Shown here one piece after another: positions 58,101 to 64,000 of a stretch of DNA of 64,000 nucleotides. Position 1 is the first letter of the stretch. Every line of letters begins with the position of its first letter. The notes under the pieces are model-generated. The model searched no databases. It saw only the letters and a list, made by a program, of their open reading frames with translations, and was not told where the DNA came from. This DNA comes from Limnephilus marmoratus (lineage: Eukaryota; Arthropoda; Insecta; Trichoptera; Limnephilidae): positions 13,534,001 through 13,598,000 of the forward strand of contig OU862919.1 of NCBI GenBank assembly GCA_917880885.1, read 5' to 3'. Made by a program: the position numbers and the translations under genes.

Positions 58101-61100
58101 TATGGCATTACTGTTTGTATTATAAACATAATGTTAAGGGGCGTGCTTGACTTAATATAACCAGTGATGAAGATTGTTATATCTAGCTTTTAGTTCATCA
58201 TCGCTTTGTAATTAAATAATTTCGTGCTGCAGATTATAAGGCATATTCGATGGTTCGACGTTGAACGGTGTAGCAAGTGTGTTCAATCCGTTTGCTCTCT
58301 TTTCACGTCCTTAAATCGTTCATTAAATGCCTTACTTAATTTCGCGCACTCACCAGCGTATTCAAACGATGTAGAAGGCTTTTATCCATGCAGTGTTGGA
58401 AAATGCCTTGTGTTATTCATTTCGAGTTACTTTCCATAGCCTTAATTTAGTTTCAAATGATTTCACGTTTCACTCAGTTTCAACTTTTCTTTTCTTTGTA
58501 GTTGTCATTAATAGGATTTTATTGATTTATTTTCAACTTTACTTCCGCAACGTCGACTAGAAAATAAATTTTATGACAGACTGCCTAATTTCCCACCGAA
58601 TAGAGTTACTATCAATCTTGACATATCGGAACTGTCCCGTTCAAGAAAATTAAAAGTTCCGATGGATTTTCACTATCGTTTAACAATAAAAAATTAAAAT
58701 AAAAGTAAGATGGGAGGTTTTATCCCGTTTTCATTGGTATCCAAATAACTTGCTAGTAACAATTTTGTAATAAAGTCTTAAAAATGCATCTGAAACACCG
58801 TGAAGAACCCATCCCGTTCTGTGTAATTTTTTGTGATTCTTTCAGCAGGCCGCACCAAAAGTGCCCGTTTAACAATAACAATAACAAATTAAAATAAAAG
58901 TAAGATGGGAGGTTTTATCACGTTTCCATTGGTATCTAAATAACTTGCTAGTAACAATTTTGTAATAACGTCTTAAAAATGCATCTGAAACACCGTGAAG
59001 AACCCATCCCGTTCTGTGTAATTTTTTGTGGTTCTTTCAGCAGGCCGCACCAAAAGTGCCCGCGGGCCGCACCAAAAGGCCTCGCGGGCCGCATGCGGCC
59101 CGCGGGCCGCAGGTTCCCCACCCCTGATGTAGACAATACCATATTTGATAAAGTGACATTTTTATTTTTGTCTTTAACTAACCCAGTAGAGGTAATATCC
59201 GGAGAAAAAATGAATGTATAAGATCGACACTGTAATTGCAGTTCTTCATACTGTGCGTGGGTACGATTCTCAAACACTGCAAACGTAGGGTTTAAAAAAC
59301 TAAAATTACATATGTGATAGTTTCTACTCAATCTTTTCAGATCACCATTTCTAATTCAGTCATACATACATGGTTTGGGCACACTAACAGAGATCTCTTT
59401 TAAACTGCATTCAGTCTCCGTCTTACTCCTTATTTGGCCAATTCCACGCCTTACTGTCATAAATTAGGGATGGTACCAGACCTCTAAGTTAAATGCAGTC
59501 CATATTAGAGATATTTAGTCCATCAAGATATTTGTCTAGTTTAGGCAGTACAATCACCTCAGGAAGTCGATGCACTTCTTATAATTTCTTTATTTAATTT
59601 GAATGTTTGATTTGAAGTTTTTTTAATAATATTACAGATTTAAAGTATATACCGTTTAAACAATGTTTATTATCCACTGCATTTAGGAAGTACGTGGCTC
59701 TCCCCACAGGCATCCTCGAGACTCTGGTACAAAGAAATCTATTCGAGCCAGAATCTCATTGTTAGATAAATATCCATTTTAGTGAAAGATAAAAACATTT
59801 AAGTAGAGCTATGTAAGTGTTTCTAAGAAGTGATAATTGCCCAAGATATAAATGGATAGGTATAGCCAGAGGTAATACTGTCGACGCAAAAATAAAAATC
59901 TTAAAAATGTCTTTCAATGCACAAAATGTACATTAGTTCGTGAGGGAACCAGGTGATAGAATTTGACTCCATTGACTTGAGACTAGTGTGTTATATAACA
60001 GCCTCAGCTTTTGTGCGTTGTGAAATGAAAATGAATTTCTAATTATGAAGCCAAGAAGCTTGATGTGTTAGTGAAAAGTTAGATTATTATTTGTGATGGA
60101 ATTGCTAATCTTGGAACCATGTCAGCATTTATAATATGGTCACAATGCAAGTCCAAGGCGGGACTTAGCTCTCTGGGCTCGGTTCCATATTAAAAAAATT
60201 TATTTATTGCGAATTTGTATAATTGTATTGTATATGATTGTAAAATAAATAAAGGTCAGAGTGGGGAAGGAGTAGCAATCAAAGAGAGAGGTTTACAAAG
60301 AGAAAGCGGCTGGCCGTCATCAGGTACTAAGGTAACGTTGTCAAACCCACTATCAATGGGGGCCACAAATCGGATCAACAGCAACACTAGTCTCATCTAC
60401 ACCCCTATCTCTGCTTGCCCGCCTTACCTCTATTCGCCTTCTTTCATTTCTGACCATCGCCTCACACTGGAGCATGAACTACTTTACCTCTCTCTGGGCC
60501 ACACCAGACTAGGGGGCATACATTAATTACGTGAGCAGTTTTTCTTCCAATCTAGACCCCCCCCCTCCCCTCTTGGTGAGATAAATTTGGGCCACTTCGT
60601 ATATTCTTTTCAAGTAACGTGAGATTTTGCTAGACCCCCCCCCTCCTTTTGAGCTCATGTAATTAATGTATGCCCCCTTACATCTTAAGATTCTTGTTAT
60701 CATCTACTTGATAGCGATTCTATATCTTTTGTGGGATCGTTATTAGATAACGGACGTTATCTCCTGTCAGATTTATGTGATTTTTACATATTTACTGCCA
60801 CATATTTTAATTTAGATCGTTTTAAACACGAATTCCTGCAAGTACGCATGATTATTTATTCATTTAATGTACGTTGTACGTATAAAAAGCTAATAACAGC
60901 CATAAAAGTGACACAAAGATAACGTCCGTTATCTAATAACGATCACACAGATGATATAGAATCGCTCGGCAGCTCTATAGCAGCAACAAAAACTACGATC
61001 TCCCTTCACACGTGGTGAAAGGAGTGACATTTTGCGCATACATGGATTGGGACCTCCAGCCTGTATTCACAGTACTTTGCTCACCCTGTCGGGCACATTA

Positions 61101-63864
61101 TTGATATTTTTAAAAGGATACTTTTATTGCACAAGGCAAAATCATCTTCGTTGAGGAGCCAGTTGACAATGCTCGAGATATCATTCCTCAGAGGATGTCC
61201 CACGCAGGTGTACACATTATCTTCAGTGACATCTTTGTAAGCCATCCAGGTACTCTGGAGAGTATTGAGCACCTTCCTCATGTCACCTCCAGATAGGGTT
61301 AGCAGTGCCTTCAAGCCATCATCGGACACCTTTAAACTGAAAGACGTCACATTATTATTTATTGATACGTATAGCACTTTTTACTAAATAAGATGCAATG
61401 AAAAAACATATTATTAAGGTTAAACATCACATACATTATAATCTATGCATTCATAGATGTTGCCAATTAAATTATTTTAGGTTTTTAATTACTTTTTGTT
61501 TACTTTTTGCACGTTACGCTTTAAAATATTAAGGTAAATTAATTGTTTGCGTCCGTACATATTTAACATGAATATAAAGAAATAGTTTTTTTTTCCATAA
61601 CCAAAAAACAAACCCAAATATTTCAAGAAAGGCTGAAAAATTCAATTTTGTATCGGTGACTCAATCCAATATTGTATTTTTCAGCCTTTTTTGAAAGATT
61701 TGGGTTTCAACATGTTTAGAAAATTATGTTTTGTTCATCAGGGTACCTAGCATGGTCGATCGATATAGGTTTTATCGAAAATATCGGTAACTTGACATCG
61801 CTCCCGAGCACGACTGCAGGCCGCTAACGAACAAACAACAGTTCATAACGACGAAGGGTTTCTAATTTATTTCACGTGAACTGTTATTTGTTTGTTAGCG
61901 GCCTGCAGTCGTGCTCGGGAGCGATGACAAGTTACCGATATTTTCGATAAAACCTATATCGATCGATCATGCTAGGTACCCAGGATAAGATTAATATATT
62001 ATAATATATATTTGCAAAGTTTGAAGAAGAAAATATTAATTTTATCATGATGAAGAAAACATAGTTTTCGAAGCATGTTGATAATATTGATTGTATAGTG
62101 GTTTTTACAAAGTTATTTGTTTTCATTTTATTAAAAATGACACCGCAGTATATTTGCAAAGTTTAAAGAAATAAATATTAAATCACAAACCGTCCTAAAG
62201 AAATGTTGAGTTAGAGTTATCAAAGTTTTGCAAACCTAATGCGGGTGCAGGGGAAATCCAAGGTAGGGATGATTTTGTTGAGGTAATTGCAGATGATGAA
62301 GTTAGTAAGTAGAATTACTCATACCCTTCCTGCTTTATGACACGCTCCACTCTGGGCACGATCTTGCTGGGCTGCAGAAGGCGAACCTGAAGCATGTGCA
62401 GTGGGACTTTCGGGCGGGGATGATCATGGTGAGGTTAATTGCAGATGATGCAGTCAGTAAGTAGAACTTATCATACCCTTCCTACTTTATGACATGCTTC
62501 ACTCAGGGCACAATTTGGTTGGGCTGCAGGGGGGCGAACCTAACCTAAGGTGCAGCGAGACTTAAGGGCGGGGATGATCTTGCTGAGGTAATTGCAGATG
62601 ATGCAGTCAGTAAGCAGAACTTATCATAACCTTCCTGTTTTATGACACGCTCCACTCTTGGCACAATCTGGCTGGGCTGTATGGGGCAAACCTGAAGCAG
62701 GTGCAGCAGGACCGCAGGGTGGGGATGATTTTGTTCAGGTAATTGCAGATGACGTAGTCAGTAAGTAGAACTAATCATACCCTTCAATAAGTAAAATTAT
62801 TGATACCCTTCCTGTTTTATGACATGCTCCACAGCAGCGGGACTGCTGGGCGAGGATGGTCTTGCTGAGGTAGTTGCAGATGATGCAATCAGTAAGTAAA
62901 ACTAATCATACCATTCCTGCTTTACGACATGCTCCACAGAAGCGGGACTGCAGGGCGGGAATGATCTTGCTGAGGTAGTTGCAGATGATGCAATCAGTAA
63001 GTAAAACTAATCATACTATTCCTGCTTTACGACATGCTCCACGGAAGCGGGACTGCAGGGCGGGAATGATCTTGCTGAGGTAATTGCAGATGATGTAGTC
63101 AGTAACTAGAAATCATATCCTTCCAGCTTTATGACATGCTCCACAGCAGCGGGACTGCTGAGCAGGGATGGTCTTGCTGAGGTAATTGCAGATGATGCTG
63201 TCATTAAGTAGAACTAATCATACCCTTCCTACTTCGTGATATGCTCCACAGCAGCAGGACTGCTGGGCGGGGTTGATGCCGTCATTAGGTAGAACTAATC
63301 ATACCCTTCCTGCTTTATGATATGCTCCAAACAGCAGCGGGACTGCTGAGCGGAGATGATCTTGCTGAGGTAATTGCAGATGATGCTGTCATTAAGTAGA
63401 ACTAATCATACCCTTCCTATTTCATGATATGCTCCACAGCAGCGGGACTGCTGGGCGGGGTTGATGCCGTCATTAGGTAGAACTAATCATACCCTTCCTG
63501 CTTTATGATATGCTCCAAACAGCAGCGGGACTGCTGAGCGGAGATGATCTTGCTGAGGTAATTGCAGATGATGCAGTCAGTAAGTAGAACTAATCATACC
63601 CTTCCTGCTTTATGACATGCTCCACAGCAGCGGGACTGCTGGGTGGGGATGATCTTGCTGAGGTAAACGCAGATGATGCAGTCAGTAAGTAGAACTAATC
63701 GTACCCTTCTTGCTTTATGACATGCTCCACTCTGGGCACGATTTGGCTGGGCTGCAGGGGGGCGAATCTAAAGCGGGTGCAGCGAGATTGTAGGGCAGGG
63801 ATGATCTTGCTGAGGTAATTACAGATGATGCAGAATCGTACATTCTCCGTGTACTTTTCAATGA
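55003..63864 (-). CDS. Replication factor C subunit 5, C-terminal part (spliced)
   Basis: Clamp-loader subunit that helps load PCNA at primer ends in the nucleus. Exons on the minus strand: 63864-63705, 61336-61122, 56098-56021, 55160-55003; all junctions are GT/AG and phases agree (2, 1, 1). About 202 codons plus stop are present, out of roughly 340 in the animal family. Visible parts: CNYLSKIIPALQSRCTRFRF (Sensor I/SRC region), the GGDMRKVLNTLQS lid, and the collar domain ending LIAAFQIARDLVRPEDNE. The Walker A/B part lies beyond the right edge. Introns are loaded with a hAT element, MITEs and copies of the gene's own exon. Confidence 0.93.
55677..55750 (+). repeat. AAGTAAAA simple repeat
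   Basis: Irregular run of AAGTAAAAGT and AGTACTAAA words; low complexity within the last RFC5 intron. Confidence 0.7.
56021..56098 (-). CDS. RFC5 third exon in window
   Basis: 78 bp with acceptor ACCAACAG and donor A|GTGAGT. Encodes IRDLKNAKGLALGDILTEIH and HVIQR, matching the KGLALxDILTEIH motif of RFC5 collars. Too short to show up as an obvious ORF. Confidence 0.9.
56740..57960 (-). repeat. Diverged ~195-bp repeats with CxxC coding traces
   Basis: About six units share an ACTCAGAACATGAAAATGGC block and a TTGCATTCTNAACACAGAAC block. On the minus strand these read KPFSCSEC or EKAFACSEC and KPVLC-EC, like the linker and first cysteines of C2H2 fingers. The following histidines are not preserved and stops are frequent, so any coding origin is long lost. 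Confidence 0.45.
58678..59065 (+). repeat. 194-bp tandem duplication at the right side of hAT F
   Basis: 58678-58871 and 58872-59065 share AGTAAGATGGGAGGTTTTAT, CTTGCTAGTAACAATTTTGT, AAATGCATCTGAAACACCGT and CAGGCCGCACCAAAAGTGCC with few differences. Confidence 0.8.
59135..60505. other. RFC5 intron stretch without recognised features
   Basis: No exon, domain or terminal repeat recognised. Confidence 0.35.
60512..60677. mobile_element. PIF/Harbinger-like MITE, GGGGGCATACATTAATTACG family
   Basis: GGGGGCATACATTAATTACG at the left is mirrored by ATGTAATTAATGTATGCCCC plus C at the right. Flanks are CTA (left) and TTA (right), compatible with a mutated 3-bp duplication. Two C9-10 tracts inside. 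Confidence 0.7.
60713..60966. mobile_element. Fold-back MITE (AGCGATTCTATATC ends)
   Basis: AGCGATTCTATATC, GATCGTTATTAGATAACGGA and CGTTATCT at the left are inverted at the right (AGATAACGTCCGTTATCTAA, GATATAGAATCGCT). About 50-bp arms; non-coding. Confidence 0.75.
61122..61336 (-). CDS. RFC5 second exon in window
   Basis: Acceptor CGTCTTTCAG, donor A|GTATCC. Encodes LKVSDDGLKALLTLSGGDMR, KVLNTLQSTWMAYKDVTEDN, VYTCVGHPLRNDISSIVNWL and LNEDDFALCNK. VYTCxGHPL is a clear RFC5 signature. Confidence 0.95.
61610..61707. repeat. Small inverted repeat
   Basis: AAACCCAAATATTTCAAGAA, AGGCTGAAAAAT at the left and ATTTTTCAGCCTTTTTTGAA, AGATTTGGGTTT at the right form ~32-bp arms around a 35-bp loop. 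Confidence 0.7.
61741..61981. mobile_element. Long fold-back element with near-perfect 105-bp arms
   Basis: GGGTACCTAGCATG, GTCGATCGATATAGGTTTTA, TCGAAAATATCGGTAACTTG, CGCTCCCGAGCACGACTGCA and GGCCGCTAACGAACAAAC are mirrored on the right with very few differences. The loop is about 30 bp. Non-coding. Confidence 0.8.
62232..63704 (-). repeat. Tandem array of broken RFC5 exon copies
   Basis: About 12-13 head-to-tail units derived from the end of the exon at 63705-63864 plus its splice donor. On the minus strand each has CATCATCTGCAATTACCTCA, GCAAGATCATCCC, then GAGCATGTCATAAAGCAG and a GAAGGGTATGATTAGTTC donor region. Three left units are ~150 bp and keep the whole exon segment; most others are 103-107 bp with a shared ~46-bp internal deletion; two are ~81 bp. 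The pair at 63230-63417 recurs at 63418-63605 as a 188-bp higher-order unit. Stops and frameshifts make the copies non-coding. Confidence 0.88.
63705..63864 (-). CDS. RFC5 first exon in window
   Basis: Acceptor TTTTCTTCTAG, donor GG|GTACGA. Encodes IEKYTENVRFCIICNYLSKI, IPALQSRCTRFRFAPLQPSQ and IVPRVEHVIKQEG. This is the intact source of the adjacent tandem array. Confidence 0.93.
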
Positions 63865-64000
63865 CTAGAAGAAAATGATATGTACATTGTTTTAGAAATG
63901 TTTGATGGTAAATTTACACTTCCGCAAATGTGAATTTAAAAATAGTTTCAACTATTTATTTTTAACTTTATGAGTAAAACCTCAAATTGTAATATTTAAC

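Larger units (their letters stand above)
56557..59126. mobile_element. hAT F: 2570-bp non-autonomous element in RFC5 intron
   Basis: The left end CAGGGGTGGGGAACC and right end GGTTCCCCACCCCTG are perfect inverses. Perfect 8-bp duplication ATGTAGAC (56549-56556, 59127-59134). GC-rich CGCGGGCC blocks follow both ends. A G-run of about 22 lies at 56640-56661. The interior has diverged ~195-bp repeats (56740-57960) and a 194-bp tandem duplication. No transposase. Confidence 0.9.

Noticed and set aside
60215..60526. 103-codon ORF in RFC5 intron
   Set aside because: No domain, ends in a MITE, and composition is not protein-like.
62332..62690. Left array units as alternative, working RFC5 exons
   Set aside because: They keep the full exon length but contain stop codons and indels on the coding strand.

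Overview
The window looks like an insect nuclear genome segment, most probably from a moth or butterfly. It is AT-rich, has split genes with long introns, and carries dense non-LTR, hAT, PIF/Harbinger-like, mariner and Ty3/Gypsy-type elements. The order Lepidoptera is an inference from repeat style (short GTACCTAC-type words, LINE tails); no marker gene proves it.

Two host genes are recognised. The first lies on the + strand and spans most of positions 4.7-45.8 kb. It is a secreted M14 metallocarboxypeptidase of the N/E (regulatory) subfamily, closest in layout to carboxypeptidase M. Nine constitutive coding exons can be joined with perfect phase, followed by two alternative terminal exons (41887-41994 or 45669-45815), giving predicted proteins of 472 and 485 residues. 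The zinc ligands, catalytic Glu and substrate Arg are all present, followed by a transthyretin-like domain. The second gene, on the - strand from 63864 down to 55003 and continuing beyond the right edge, is the C-terminal part of replication factor C subunit 5 (RFC5), a clamp-loader ATPase subunit; four exons are found.

The first intron of the carboxypeptidase gene (20.4 kb) holds a nested transposon complex at 15.5-23.7 kb. An old LINE on the + strand is split by a near-intact two-ORF LINE on the - strand and by a 2.86-kb hAT element with a perfect 8-bp target duplication; that hAT is itself split by a second hAT-type element with its own perfect 8-bp duplication. Other introns hold a TTA-flanked element with a nested LINE, a 431-bp element with 5+5 inverted subterminal motifs, an internally deleted mariner, and many fold-back elements.

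Between the two genes lies a 4980-bp Ty3/Gypsy-type retrotransposon (49494-54473) with identical 165-bp LTRs and one homopolymer frameshift. It appears to sit inside an older fold-back element. The RFC5 introns contain a 2.57-kb non-autonomous hAT whose interior has diverged repeats with CxxC-like coding traces. They also hold a striking tandem array (62232-63704) made of about 12-13 broken copies of the RFC5 exon that lies next to it.

No rRNA, CRISPR or prokaryotic features are seen. One tRNA-Thr-like cloverleaf (42676-42748) and one tRNA-derived SINE head are present. No multigene pathway is apparent: the two host genes are unrelated, and the rest is mobile or repeated DNA.
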